Source of the DNA: UBA6055 sp965214085
GTDB taxonomy: Bacteria > Chloroflexota > Anaerolineae > Aggregatilineales > Phototrophicaceae
Direction: 5' to 3'
DNA length: 64,000 bases
Assembly: GCA_965214085.1 (NCBI GenBank)
Contig: OZ243937.1
Coordinates: 2,232,001-2,296,000, forward strand
The position numbers were made by a program, and so were the translations under genes. Of the stretch, positions 16,838 to 25,693 are shown one piece after another; the first letter of the stretch is position 1, and the number at the start of each line of letters is the position of its first letter. The notes below the pieces were generated by a model that saw nothing but the letters and a program-made list of their open reading frames with translations, ran no database searches and was not told where the DNA came from.

Positions 16838-17731
16838 TTACGCCAGAGACTGGCGAAAGTCATAGACGCCGTCTCGTATGGCCCAGCGCAAGCCGTCGCG
16901 GTTTATCAGCGCCTCGTCGCCCCGGCTGAGCGACGAGCCGGTCAAGGGGCAACGCAGGATGTCGAGCGGGTCGTCCGAATCTCCTAGCGGCTCGGCGGCC
17001 GGTTTCTCCAAAGCCAAGTCGAGGAAAATGCTGGGAGAAATCGTCCAGCCGCTTCGCTGCAGCGCTTGATCGCCCAGCGCCAGCATAGCCGTCGGCAGCG
17101 TTCGCTTGAGCAATCCCAGCCGCAGCCAAGACAAGGGCACGGTTCGGCCCAAGACGAAGCCGCAATCCTTCACCGCTTTGACAATGTACTCGGGATGAAA
17201 GTTGAAATTCAACTCGACGAATTCGACCGGATCCAGGGTGAAGGGATTCCAACTGTTTATGCCGCAGATGTGGCGCAGAATCGCTTTGAGATTGCGTTTG
17301 TTGGCATATTCCAATATGAACGCGCCGGAATCCGCCAGCACACTGCGGACCTGGCACAGAACTGCCGGCACATTTTCGAAATGGTGAATGACGCGAATCA
17401 TAGTCGCGGCGTCAAAGGCGCTGCTTTGAAAGGGCATCCGGTAAGCATCGGCGGCGACGTACATAAAGCCCTCATCGCCATAGCGACTGCGGGCGTATTG
17501 CAGCTGCTCCAATGAATAGTCCAGCAAGACCACTTGCTGGAACATACGATACTCGCCGGTGATTCTGCCGAAGCCAGCGCCGATTTCCAGCAGCCGCCGC
17601 CCGGACCGCGGCAGCAAGCTCGCTAATACGCGCCGCTCCACCGCATCTTCGTACCCGCGGCCCTGCCCTTCCCAGAAGTCCTGGCGATAGGTCGAATCGC
17701 CATAGTCGCAAATGCGCGGTCCGTCGCTCAT
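16838..17731 (-). CDS. Class I SAM-dependent methyltransferase with C-terminal Trm112-like segment
   Basis: 297 aa from ATG 17731; an upstream ATG (17800) would overlap metK and is less likely. SAM motif I is LLEIGAGFGRITGEY, motif II region VVLLDYSLEQLQYAR, and DAATMIRVIHHFENVP is the motif IV area. The C-terminal ~45 residues (LDILRCPLTGSSLSR...LRWAIRDGVYDFR) resemble a Trm112/UPF0434-type small domain, but only one Cys is left, so zinc binding seems lost. Starts seven bases after the metK stop, so the enzyme that makes SAM and this SAM user share a transcript. Confidence 0.82.
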   Translation of the reverse strand: MSDGPRICDYGDSTYRQDFWEGQGRGYEDAVERRVLASLLPRSGRRLLEIGAGFGRITGEYRMFQQVVLLDYSLEQLQYARSRYGDEGFMYVAADAYRMPFQSSAFDAATMIRVIHHFENVPAVLCQVRSVLADSGAFILEYANKRNLKAILRHICGINSWNPFTLDPVEFVELNFNFHPEYIVKAVKDCGFVLGRTVPLSWLRLGLLKRTLPTAMLALGDQALQRSGWTISPSIFLDLALEKPAAEPLGDSDDPLDILRCPLTGSSLSRGDEALINRDGLRWAIRDGVYDFRQSLA

Positions 17732-17738
17732 GGGCTCG

Positions 17739-18953
17739 TTACGCAATGCCAGCTGCCCGGCGCAAAGTGTCGGCTTGGTCGGTACGTTCCCAAGGCACAT
17801 TGATGTCTTCGCGGCCGAAGTGTCCGTAGGCAGCTACTTGCTTGAAGATCGGTCGCCGCAGCCCCAAATCGCGGATGATGGCGGCTGGGCGCAAATCAAA
17901 GTGCGCTTTGATAATCGCTTCAAGTGCTTCGTCGCCAATACGCCCGGCGCCAAAGGTCTCGACCGCCAACGATGTCGGCTCGGCGCGACCGATGGCGTAA
18001 GACACTTGCAGTTCAAATCGATCGGCCAAGCCGGCCTTAACCACATTCTTGGCCACGTAACGCGCCATATAGGCAGCGCTGCGATCGACTTTGGTAGCGT
18101 CCTTGCCCGAGAAGGCGCCGCCGCCATGCCGAGCCACGCCGCCGTAGGTGTCGACGATGATCTTGCGCCCGGTCAGCCCGGCGTCCCCCAGCGGACCGCC
18201 GGTGACGAAGCGCCCGGTGGGATTGATAAAGTAGCGCGTCCCTTCGTCAACCAGTTGCGCTGGCACGACATCGCGGATAATACGCTCAATGATCTGGCTG
18301 CGGATGTCCGACTGGGATATGTCGGGCGCGTGCTGGGTCGAGATGACGACGGTATCCACCCGGCGGGGCTTTCCACAGTGGTATTCCACCGTGACCTGGC
18401 TCTTGGCGTCCGGCCGCAGCCAAGCCAGCTCGCCGCTTTTGCGCGCGGCAGACAGGCGGCTGGTCAAGCCATGCGCCAGCGACACGGTCAGCGGCATCAG
18501 CTCGGCCGTCTCGTCACAAGCGAACCCGATCATCATGCCCTGGTCGCCGGCGCCGGTGGCTTCGATATCGGCATCCGCGGCATCGCCTTCGCGCGCTTCC
18601 AAGGCTGTGTCCACGCCCTGCTTGATATCGGCCGACTGCTCCTTGACCGAGATTAGCACGCCGCAGGTTTCAGCGTCGAATCCGTAATCAGCCCGCGTGT
18701 AGCCGATCTCCCTGACCGTTTGCCTGACGATGCTATCCATATCGACGTAGGCGCTGGTGGTGATCTCCCCCATGACGACAACCAGTCCGGTGGTCGTGGC
18801 CACTTCGCATGCCACCCGCGCCATAGGATCTTGCGCCAATATGGCGTCAAGGATGGCGTCGCTAATCTGATCGCACATTTTATCCGGATGCCCCTCCGAA
18901 ACCGACTCGGATGTGAACAGGTATTTTGGGGATGTCATGAATGTGGTCGACAT
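17739..18953 (-). CDS. metK: S-adenosylmethionine synthase
   Basis: 404 aa, full length. N-terminal FTSESVSEGHPDKMCDQISDAILD (ATP-binding), GAGDQGMMIGFACDETAELMPL (hexapeptide GAGDQG) and the C-terminal GGGAFSGKDATKVDRSAAYMARYVAK (GGGAFSGKD) are the family signatures. Makes SAM from methionine and ATP. Upstream on the minus strand lie a SAM-I riboswitch (19112-19217) and a promoter, so expression should fall when SAM is abundant. An internal ATG (MTSPKYLF) five codons in is an alternative start. Confidence 0.97.
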   Translation of the reverse strand: MSTTFMTSPKYLFTSESVSEGHPDKMCDQISDAILDAILAQDPMARVACEVATTTGLVVVMGEITTSAYVDMDSIVRQTVREIGYTRADYGFDAETCGVLISVKEQSADIKQGVDTALEAREGDAADADIEATGAGDQGMMIGFACDETAELMPLTVSLAHGLTSRLSAARKSGELAWLRPDAKSQVTVEYHCGKPRRVDTVVISTQHAPDISQSDIRSQIIERIIRDVVPAQLVDEGTRYFINPTGRFVTGGPLGDAGLTGRKIIVDTYGGVARHGGGAFSGKDATKVDRSAAYMARYVAKNVVKAGLADRFELQVSYAIGRAEPTSLAVETFGAGRIGDEALEAIIKAHFDLRPAAIIRDLGLRRPIFKQVAAYGHFGREDINVPWERTDQADTLRRAAGIA

Positions 18954-19111
18954 GTTCTTCCTTTCTCATCCACGCGACAAGCGCTGCTTCCCACAGCCGG
19001 TCTCTGCAATACGATGGTCCGGGCTGGGGATTTCAACACTTTGTCATTTGACACAGGCAACAAAAAAACGCCTTGCATGGCAGCGGGCGCAGTCACAGTT
19101 CAGTCTGTTAC

Positions 19112-19217
19112 GCTCATCTGCCAGAGTAGCCACTCTGCCGGACGTAGCACCGTCCCTGAACCTTCGGGGGTTGCCGCGAGATCAACGAGCCGGTTCTCTC
19201 ACTCGCTCTTGATGAGT
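19112..19217 (-). promoter_or_regulatory. SAM-I (S-box) riboswitch in the metK leader
   Basis: Read on the minus strand, the leader begins CTCATCAAGAG and closes with GATGAG (P1 helix, 19211-19216 with 19113-19118). Between them are CGCGGCAACC (the conserved P2-P3 junction), GGTGCTACGTCC (the conserved 'GGTGCTAAxTCC' strand), and a perfect P4 hairpin CAGAGT-GGCT-ACTCTG. Position, order and downstream gene metK all agree with an S-box. A run of seven T (19062-19068, minus strand) about 45 bases downstream, after a GC-rich stretch, is probably part of the terminator switch; I could not fold a single convincing terminator stem. Confidence 0.88.
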
Positions 19218-19247
19218 ACCGCGAGCTTGCCGCCCACGACATGGCAT

Positions 19248-19253
19248 ATTATA
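19248..19253 (-). promoter_or_regulatory. metK: -10 element of the metK promoter
   Basis: TATAAT in the context CTATGCTATAAT (extended -10, TGnTATAAT) about 30 bases before the riboswitch P1. A TTGCGG lies 16 bases upstream as a possible -35. Confidence 0.65.
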
Positions 19254-19295
19254 GCATAGTCGGAATCCGCCGCAAGCGATCAGCAGCTTAAGGGC

Positions 19296-19539
19296 AGAGC
19301 AATCGCATCAAAATATTTTCCAACACAGAGGCGCCGAAGTAAAGCCAATGAAGTAATGCAAATTTCACCAGAGCAACAATCTGTAGGGGCGACATACCAT
19401 GTCGCCCGAAAACATAAATTACAGCGGGTCAATCGCCCACGACTTTGCGCCAAATTTCATGGGCGAGCCAAGGCTCGCCCCTACAATTTGTTAGTTTGCT
19501 GATTAATTCGTCATATATGGATTTTGATGCGATTGCCCT
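19296..19539 (+). mobile_element. MITE-like element, short composite variant (244 bp)
   Basis: Left end AGAGCAATCGCATCAAAA (one change from consensus), right end TTTTGATGCGATTGCCCT. The interior differs from the long variant: it holds a second inverted-repeat unit, TGTAGGGGCG (19382-19391) to CGCCCCTACA (19476-19485), and a 20-base perfect palindrome GGGCGAGCCAAGGCTCGCCC (19461-19480). Same length and layout as 57313-57556. Flanking duplication is weak (7 of 11 bases). No open frame. Confidence 0.78.
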
Positions 19540-19594
19540 GAACGGAAGGGGCGGAAACGCGTCGCTCACGGTCACGCGGGCTGAAGTAGATTGG

Positions 19595-20329
19595 CTAATT
19601 GCGTTTGGAACGCTCGATGTGCATCAGGAATTCGCTGCGTGTATCTTGGTTGCATCTGAAGTCGCCCAGCATGGCGCTGGTTGTCATGTTGGCGTCGTGC
19701 TTCATCACGCCGCGAATCATCGAGCACATATGTTGCGCCGTCATCACCACGGCTACGCCTTTGGGATCTAGCACCTCGACCAGAAACTCGGCGATCTGGC
19801 GCGTCAGACGTTCTTGAACTTGCAGGCGGCGGGAAAACATGTCGACGATGCGCGGGATCTTGCTCAAGCCGATGACCTTGGTATTGGGCAGATAGGCGAC
19901 GTGCGCGTGGCCGACGAAGGGCAGCAGGTGGTGTTCGCACAAGCTGTAATATTCGATATCGCTGACGACGACCATGTCATCGTATTCGATATCAAATACC
20001 GCATTGTTGACTAAACTTACCGGGTCGGCTGTGTATCCGCTCACCAATTCCTGGTAGGCTTTGGCGACCCGCCGGGGTGTATCAATCAGCCCCTGCCGGT
20101 TGGGGTTCTCGCCGATGGCGCTTAGCAATGCTGCTACCGAGCGCTCTACGGCGGCTTCGTCCACCGGCACTGCATCCAGCCCGAAGCGGTTCAGCAATTC
20201 AGAAGATTCGAGCTTCTGCTGGACGCCACTTTCCAAACTAGCGGGCCTCATCGATTCACGTTTGCCCATGTGTCGTCTGTCACTTTCCCCTATCGGTTGA
20301 TGGCTCCAGGATTGCGCCGTTGTCTGCAT
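19595..20329 (-). CDS. folE: GTP cyclohydrolase I
   Basis: About 244 aa from ATG 20329, or 224 aa from ATG 20269 (neither has a strong Shine-Dalgarno). The promoter -10 at 20358-20363 rules out the longer open frame to 20440. Zinc ligands are in SLCEHHLLPFVGHAHVAY and AQHMCSMIRGV (Cys, His, Cys); the GTP-binding motif is YLPNTKVIGLSKIPRIVDMFSRRLQVQERLT. Opens GTP to 7,8-dihydroneopterin triphosphate, first step to folate, or to queuosine precursors. Stands alone, with mobile repeats on both sides. Confidence 0.94.
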   Translation of the reverse strand: MQTTAQSWSHQPIGESDRRHMGKRESMRPASLESGVQQKLESSELLNRFGLDAVPVDEAAVERSVAALLSAIGENPNRQGLIDTPRRVAKAYQELVSGYTADPVSLVNNAVFDIEYDDMVVVSDIEYYSLCEHHLLPFVGHAHVAYLPNTKVIGLSKIPRIVDMFSRRLQVQERLTRQIAEFLVEVLDPKGVAVVMTAQHMCSMIRGVMKHDANMTTSAMLGDFRCNQDTRSEFLMHIERSKRN

Positions 20330-20357
20330 CTTAGTTCTTGTTAGCCAGAATGCTAAG

Positions 20358-20363
20358 ATTATA
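20358..20363 (-). promoter_or_regulatory. folE: -10 element of the folE promoter
   Basis: TATAAT (minus strand, context CTCGTATAATCTTAGC). No good -35 at 17 bases. Its position sets the folE start downstream of it. Confidence 0.5.
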
Positions 20364-20424
20364 CGAGCATTCGCAATTTTAACGCAGTATTCATTTATAC
20401 CGAATACTGTAGGGCGATGAAGAG

Positions 20425-20707
20425 AGGGCAATCGCATCAAAAAAATTAACCACAGAGAACACAGAGGGTCGCGTAGACACTGACCGCCAGCACAGAGATT
20501 TAGGTGTTTAGACGACTATTCAAAGCAGTCAATGGACTGGAATACGGCAAGAAGCATCAAAAAGACTTCAAATATCTCTCAAAATCACTCCTACTTTTTA
20601 CGAAAGCATTCATTATTGCTTTTCTCTGCGCTCTCTGTGAACTCTGTGTTTGATTTTCCGTTCGATTTGCGCCATTTCAGTCACTACCATTTTGATGCGA
20701 TTGCACT
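20425..20707 (+). mobile_element. MITE-like element, long variant (283 bp)
   Basis: Left end AGGGCAATCGCATCAAAA (exact consensus), right end TTTTGATGCGATTGCACT (one change). It is bracketed by an exact 11-base direct repeat, GGCGATGAAGA, at 20413-20423 and 20708-20718, which I take as a target-site duplication. The interior matches 4147-4427 closely. No coding capacity. Lies between folE and the polysaccharide cluster. Confidence 0.85.
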
Positions 20708-20828
20708 GGCGATGAAGATCCGACACCAAAAGCCTCTCGCCCAGACAGGCGCTGTTTCCACTGACGCCATTTCGCCTGTTAGGATAAAATGACAGTAGTA
20801 ATAGTTTGCGCCTGGCACAGGAGCAGAT

Positions 20829-21482
20829 ATGGCGAATTCAAACTTGATAACGCTTTCGCAGCCGCGATCGGCCGCCGCTGAAGCCTACCGCAGCCTGCGC
20901 ACCAATCTGATGTTCAGCAGCGTGGAAGACCCAATCCGCACCCTTCTGGTGACATCGGCTGCGCGTGACGATCAGAAAAGCATTACTCTGGCGAATCTGG
21001 CGGTTACCTTCGCGCAAGGCGGCAACAAGACGATCTTGGTGGACGCCGATTTGCGCCAGCCCAAGCAGCACGACATTTGGGGCATCAACAACAGCCGCGG
21101 CCTCAGCGGCATGATGCTGGACGACTCGGCGATTGCGAACGCGCCGGTCCAAGCCAGCGAGGTCGATAATTTGCAAATCGTGACAGCGGGCGATTCGCCG
21201 CCCAATCCGGCCGATCTATTAGGCGGGAAACGCATGGAGGCCATCATCGCGGCGCTGACGGAGCAGGCTGATTATGTTCTGTTTGACAGTCCGCCGATTC
21301 TGGCGGCGACGGACGCGGCGCTGCTGGGCATCAAGCTGGACGGCGCGCTGCTGGCGATACGCGCCGGGGACACGCGCCGGGATCATACCGCGCAGGCGCG
21401 CCAAGCCCTGGAGCGGGTACACGTGCGCATTGTCGGCGCCGTGCTGACCAACGCCCCGCGCGAGAACCGAGTCGCTTATTGA
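20829..21482 (+). CDS. CpsD/CapB-type ATPase (BY-kinase fold) with altered P-loop
   Basis: 217 aa, one MinD-like domain. N-terminal AAEAYRSLRTNLMFSS is the typical BY-kinase lead-in, Walker A' is ILVDADLRQPKQH and Walker B YVLFDSPP. The Walker A, normally (S)xxPGEGKSTT, reads SAARDDQKSIT: both glycines are gone while K-S remain. There is no C-terminal tyrosine cluster (the protein ends NRVAY). It heads the polysaccharide cluster, and a Wzz-like partner lies at 28306. It may control chain length without normal kinase activity; that is inference. Confidence 0.82.
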   Translation: MANSNLITLSQPRSAAAEAYRSLRTNLMFSSVEDPIRTLLVTSAARDDQKSITLANLAVTFAQGGNKTILVDADLRQPKQHDIWGINNSRGLSGMMLDDSAIANAPVQASEVDNLQIVTAGDSPPNPADLLGGKRMEAIIAALTEQADYVLFDSPPILAATDAALLGIKLDGALLAIRAGDTRRDHTAQARQALERVHVRIVGAVLTNAPRENRVAY

Positions 21483-21605
21483 CCCCGCCGTCTGGCAAGC
21501 CCCGGCAGCGTCAGTCGGCCCCGTTAAGCGTTTTTGCGCCGGCGGCTGTATAGGTTTGCAGCGGGTTATGACGATCTCGAGCGACTAAAGGAGAGCAGCG
21601 CCACG

Positions 21606-22676
21606 ATGAAAGGACTCATACTCAGCGGCGGCAAGGGCACACGACTCTATCCGCTGACATACACGCGCGCCAAACAGCTGATTCCCGTAGCGAATAAGCC
21701 GGTGCTGGTGCGGGTCATTGAAGCGATACGCGAAGCCGGCGTGCGTGAAGTGGGCATCGTGGTCGGGCACACCGCCAGCGAAATCAAGGAAGCGCTGGGC
21801 GATGGCTCGCCGTGGGATGTCGAGTTGTGCTACATTCCGCAGGATAGCCCGGACGGCCTGGCGCACGCGGTTAAGATCTCGCGCGAATTTCTTGACGACA
21901 GTCCGTTTGTGATGTTCCTTGGCGACAATGTCATTGAAGGCGGCATCAGCAGCTTGATACGAGACTTCGCGGACAACAGTTGGAACAGTCAAATTGTGCT
22001 CAAGGAAGTGGAGAATCCGTCGGCTTACGGCGTCGCCAAAATGCGAGCGGACGGCAGCATCGAAGAGCTAATCGAAAAGCCTATTTCGCCGCCCAGCAAT
22101 CTGGCGCTGGTCGGCATTTATATGTTCGACCAGCACATCTTTGAAGCCGTGGACGCCATTAAACCGTCCGCACGGGGCGAGTACGAAATCACGGACGCCA
22201 TACAATGGCTGATCGACAAGGGATATACGGTCTTCCCCCACGTTCACAAGGGCTGGTGGATTGATACAGGCAAACCCACCGATATGCTGGACGCCAACAG
22301 CCACGTCCTGGAAGAGTTGACGCCGACGCTGCACGCAACCGCGCTCATAGACGAGCAGTCCGCGGTCGATTCACGCGTGACCCTGCAAGCCGGCGCCCGC
22401 ATCCGCAACAGCATCGTCCGCGGCCCCACCATTATCGGCAAGGACACACTCATCGAGAACAGTTACGTGGGCCCCTTCACCAGCATCTATCACGGCTGCG
22501 CGATCCGCAATTGTGAGATTGAACGCAGCATCATCCTGGAAAACAGCCGCGTTATGGATATCGACCGCACCCTGCGCGACAGCCTGATCGGCCGCAACGC
22601 CACAGTCCAGCGCAGCAGCGGCCGGCCCAGCGGCTTAAAAATGAATCTCGGCGATCACGGAACATTATGGGTATGA
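21606..22676 (+). CDS. rmlA: Glucose-1-phosphate thymidylyltransferase, long form
   Basis: 356 aa from ATG 21606, supported by AAAGGAGAG at 21588-21596. Nucleotidyl-transfer motif GGKGTRLYPLTYTRAKQLIPVANKPV (residues ~6-31), FLGDNVIEGG, and sugar-pocket block EKP. Residues ~245-356 add a left-handed beta-helix (repeats like TLIDEQSAVDSRVTLQAGARIRNSIVRG), placing it in the long RmlA group. Makes dTDP-glucose from dTTP and glucose-1-phosphate. Followed by rmlB after 31 bases. Confidence 0.91.
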   Translation: MKGLILSGGKGTRLYPLTYTRAKQLIPVANKPVLVRVIEAIREAGVREVGIVVGHTASEIKEALGDGSPWDVELCYIPQDSPDGLAHAVKISREFLDDSPFVMFLGDNVIEGGISSLIRDFADNSWNSQIVLKEVENPSAYGVAKMRADGSIEELIEKPISPPSNLALVGIYMFDQHIFEAVDAIKPSARGEYEITDAIQWLIDKGYTVFPHVHKGWWIDTGKPTDMLDANSHVLEELTPTLHATALIDEQSAVDSRVTLQAGARIRNSIVRGPTIIGKDTLIENSYVGPFTSIYHGCAIRNCEIERSIILENSRVMDIDRTLRDSLIGRNATVQRSSGRPSGLKMNLGDHGTLWV

Positions 22677-22707
22677 CAAGCGCTATGGTCGGCGCAGGAC
22701 GGTCAAC

Positions 22708-23730
22708 ATGAAGAATATCTTGGTGACGGGCGGCGCCGGTTTCATTGGCAGCGCCTTTGTGCGGCACATGGTCGCCAACTATCCCGATTACAACATCATC
22801 TGCTTGGACAAGCTGACCTACGCGGGCAATGTCGATAATCTGCTGCCGGTGAGCGATGAGGAGAATTACCGTTTCGAGCGTGGCGATGTGGCCGACCGTT
22901 CCGCCGTCAGCCGCGTATTGCGCGATTATCGCATCGACACGGTCGTCAACTTCGCGGCGGAGAGCCATGTCGATCGCAGCATCCTTGACCCCGACGCCTT
23001 CATTCACACCGATGTCGTTGGCGTGTACATCTTGCTCGACGAAGGCCGCAAGCACGGCATCGAACGCTTTTGCCAGGTATCCACCGACGAAGTCTACGGC
23101 GATATCGAAGCGGGCTTGTCGCTGGAAGCCGATCGTTTTTTGCCCAACAGTCCCTACGCCGCCAGCAAGGCCGGTGGAGAACTAATGGTGAGAGCCTATC
23201 ATGTCACCTATGGCATGGACACCATAATCACGCGCGGCAGCAATACCTACGGTCCTTATCAATATCCGGAAAAGCTGGTGCCATTTTTCACAACGGAAGC
23301 CATTGACGACCGCCCGCTGCCGCTTTACGGCGATGGCGAGCAAATCCGCGATTGGCTCTACGTCGATGACCACGCGCGCGGCGTCGACCGCGTTCTGCAT
23401 TACGGCGCGGCGGGCGAAGCCTACAACCTCGCCGGCGAGAATCAACGTAATAACATTGAAGTGACGACGCGCATTCTGGAATTGCTGGGCAAGCCTGATT
23501 CGCTGATTCGCCATGTCCCGGACCGCGAGGGGCATGACCGGCGTTACGCCATGTCGGCGGAAAAGGCGCGCGCCTTGGGCTGGCGCCGGCAATTCGACTT
23601 TGAGGCCGGGCTGGAAGCGACGGTGCGCTGGTATCAAGACAACGAGTGGTGGTGGCGCAAGATTAAAACCGGCGAATACCTGGCTTATTACAAACAGCAG
23701 TACGCAGAGCGCCTGGCGTCGGTGCAGTAA
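22708..23730 (+). CDS. rmlB: dTDP-glucose 4,6-dehydratase
   Basis: 340 aa. N-terminal NAD motif TGGAGFIGSAFVRHMV, active site VSTDEVYGDIEAG (T-D-E) and YAASKAGGE (Y-x-x-x-K), and TRGSNTYGPYQYPEKLVPFF are textbook RmlB. Converts dTDP-glucose to dTDP-4-keto-6-deoxyglucose, the branch point for rhamnose and for the WecE-like amino-sugar route at 37182. Full length. Confidence 0.95.
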   Translation: MKNILVTGGAGFIGSAFVRHMVANYPDYNIICLDKLTYAGNVDNLLPVSDEENYRFERGDVADRSAVSRVLRDYRIDTVVNFAAESHVDRSILDPDAFIHTDVVGVYILLDEGRKHGIERFCQVSTDEVYGDIEAGLSLEADRFLPNSPYAASKAGGELMVRAYHVTYGMDTIITRGSNTYGPYQYPEKLVPFFTTEAIDDRPLPLYGDGEQIRDWLYVDDHARGVDRVLHYGAAGEAYNLAGENQRNNIEVTTRILELLGKPDSLIRHVPDREGHDRRYAMSAEKARALGWRRQFDFEAGLEATVRWYQDNEWWWRKIKTGEYLAYYKQQYAERLASVQ

Positions 23731-23789
23731 ACCCGCCGAATGTGTTCCAGGAGCAGATTGATGGCGCCCACTGAAATGGTTGAGTTCTC

Positions 23790-24650
23790 ATGCGAGTCCT
23801 GATCACCGGCGCCGCCGGAAGGCTGGGACGTCAACTTTGGCGGCAGCTCGCTGATAATCACGACATCATCACAACTGACATCGTCGGCGAGGTCAGCGCC
23901 AGGGTAGACTTGACCGACTACGAAGCCTGCCGCCGCCTGCTCCAGGAAGTTGCGCCGGAAATCGTTCTGCATGCGGCCGCCTGGACCGATGTCGACGGCT
24001 GCGCGCTTGACCCGCAGCGAGCGCTATCGGCGAATGGACTGGCTACCGCGCATTTGGCTGCTTTAACGGCGCGGCGCGGCATTCCTATGCTCTACATCAG
24101 CAGCAACGAAGTCTTCGACGGGATGCTCGGGAAGCCATACAGCGAATATGATCGGCCGCATCCGATCAACCCCTATGGCTACAGCAAGTGGTACGGCGAA
24201 CGCGCCCTTGCCCAAGTCAATCCGCGGCACTACATCATCCGCACCTCGTGGCTATTCGCTCACGGCGGCGGCAACTTCATTCAAGCCATTCTCGCTGCCG
24301 CCGGCGCGGGAAAATCGCTGCGGGTTGTCACCAATGAAGTCGCCAATCCCACCTACGCCAGCGACCTGGCCTCTGCCATCGCCCGGCTGATCGACAGCGA
24401 GCGCTACGGCATCTACCATCTGGTCAATGAAGGCGCGGTCAGCCGCTGGAATTTCGCGCGCAGCATCCTCGATTGCGCCGGTTTCGGTGAGACGCCGATT
24501 GAGCGCATCAGCCGTCATGAGTGGCAGCGACCCTCGATGCCGCCGGAGCAGACAGCCTTGGCCAATTACGCCGGCGCCTGCCTTGGATTGCGCCTGCGCC
24601 CCTGGCAAGACGCCCTGCGCGCCTTTCTGGATACTGAGGACTCGGATTGA
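23790..24650 (+). CDS. rmlD: dTDP-4-dehydrorhamnose reductase
   Basis: 286 aa SDR. GAAGRLGRQL (residues ~7-16), the catalytic S-S-N-E-V-F-D-G and YGYSKWYGE (Y-x-x-x-K), and IIRTSWLFAHGGGNF follow RmlD. Reduces dTDP-4-keto-L-rhamnose to dTDP-rhamnose. The RmlC epimerase that should supply its substrate is not in this cluster. Stop overlaps the next start by one base (TGATG). Confidence 0.9.
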   Translation: MRVLITGAAGRLGRQLWRQLADNHDIITTDIVGEVSARVDLTDYEACRRLLQEVAPEIVLHAAAWTDVDGCALDPQRALSANGLATAHLAALTARRGIPMLYISSNEVFDGMLGKPYSEYDRPHPINPYGYSKWYGERALAQVNPRHYIIRTSWLFAHGGGNFIQAILAAAGAGKSLRVVTNEVANPTYASDLASAIARLIDSERYGIYHLVNEGAVSRWNFARSILDCAGFGETPIERISRHEWQRPSMPPEQTALANYAGACLGLRLRPWQDALRAFLDTEDSD

Positions 24651-25600
24651 TGGCTGATGCGGGCCTGTCTGTTGTCATTCCCAATTGGAACGGCAAGCGC
24701 TTCCTTGCGGCATGTCTGGACTCGCTGCGGCGGCAAACTTGCGCGGAACTGACCGTCATCATCGTGGACAACGCCTCCAGCGACGGCTCGCAAGCATTCA
24801 TTCGCGACAACTACCCCGAAGTCCGCCTTATCGAGCTGACCGAGAATCAGGGATTCACCGGAGCCTGCAATATCGGCATGGCAGCCGCCAAGAGCGAAAT
24901 AGTCGCTTTGCTCAACAATGATACCGAGACGGACGAGCGCTGGGCGCAGGAACTCATCGCGGCTTTCGCGGCGCGCCCGCAGGCGGGCATCGTTGCCAGC
25001 AAGATGCTGCTATACGACCAGCGCGATCGCTTTCATACCGCCGGCGACTATTTCACGGTCGACGGCATTGCCGGCAATCGCGGCGCCTGGGAAATTGACA
25101 CGGGGCAGTATGACCAGGGCGAGTACGTCTTTTCGGCTTGTGGCGGCGCGGCGGCCTATCGTCAGTCCATGCTCGCTGAAATCGGCCTGCTGGATGACGA
25201 TTTTTTCTTCTTGCTGGAAGACGCCGACTTGGCCTGGAGGGCGCAACTTGCGGGTTACAAAGTATGGTACGCGCCCGGCGCCATCGTTTATCATCACCTC
25301 TCGGCCAGCGGCGGCGGCGTGACAGCCAGTTACTTCGACGGCCGCAACAGCATCTGGCTGCTGGCGAAGAATATGCCGGCGAGCCTGCTGCGCAAATATG
25401 CCCGGCGCATAGTTGCCCGGCAAATTTCGCTGGCTTGGGCGGCCCTAAAAGCCTGGCGCGGGCCCGAGGCGCGGGCGCGGCTGCGGGGTATGATGCGCGG
25501 GCTGCTGACGCTGCGCGGCGCCTTGGCCAAACGCGGGCGCGCGCAAGCCATGAAACGCGTGTCAGATGACTACCTGGATAGCATGCTCACGCGCCCGTAG
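24650..25600 (+). CDS. Glycosyltransferase family 2
   Basis: 316 aa from ATG 24650, which overlaps the rmlD stop; a TTG one codon earlier is less likely. GT-A fold: LSVVIPNWNGKRFLAACLDSLRRQT, NNDTETDERW (DxD equivalent), and FFLLEDADLAWRAQLAGYKVWYAPGAIVYHH near residues 180-210, the pattern of rhamnosyltransferase-like GT2 enzymes. No membrane helix. Its position next to rmlABD suggests it uses dTDP-rhamnose; that is inference. Confidence 0.88.
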   Translation: MADAGLSVVIPNWNGKRFLAACLDSLRRQTCAELTVIIVDNASSDGSQAFIRDNYPEVRLIELTENQGFTGACNIGMAAAKSEIVALLNNDTETDERWAQELIAAFAARPQAGIVASKMLLYDQRDRFHTAGDYFTVDGIAGNRGAWEIDTGQYDQGEYVFSACGGAAAYRQSMLAEIGLLDDDFFFLLEDADLAWRAQLAGYKVWYAPGAIVYHHLSASGGGVTASYFDGRNSIWLLAKNMPASLLRKYARRIVARQISLAWAALKAWRGPEARARLRGMMRGLLTLRGALAKRGRAQAMKRVSDDYLDSMLTRP

Positions 25601-25693
25601 CAGTCGCCCGGCAATTTGCGGCTGTACCGATGCGCGCCCCTATGTGTACATTTGCTTATTCTGACGTATGATTAGCTGAGCAAGATTCGACAA

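Noticed and set aside
17712..18656. Plus-strand open frame opposite metK
   Set aside because: Shadow of metK; no recognisable protein features.
19062..19068. Clear intrinsic terminator in the metK leader
   Set aside because: The T run is real but I could only pair four to five bases before it, so I mention it within the riboswitch entry and do not call a terminator.
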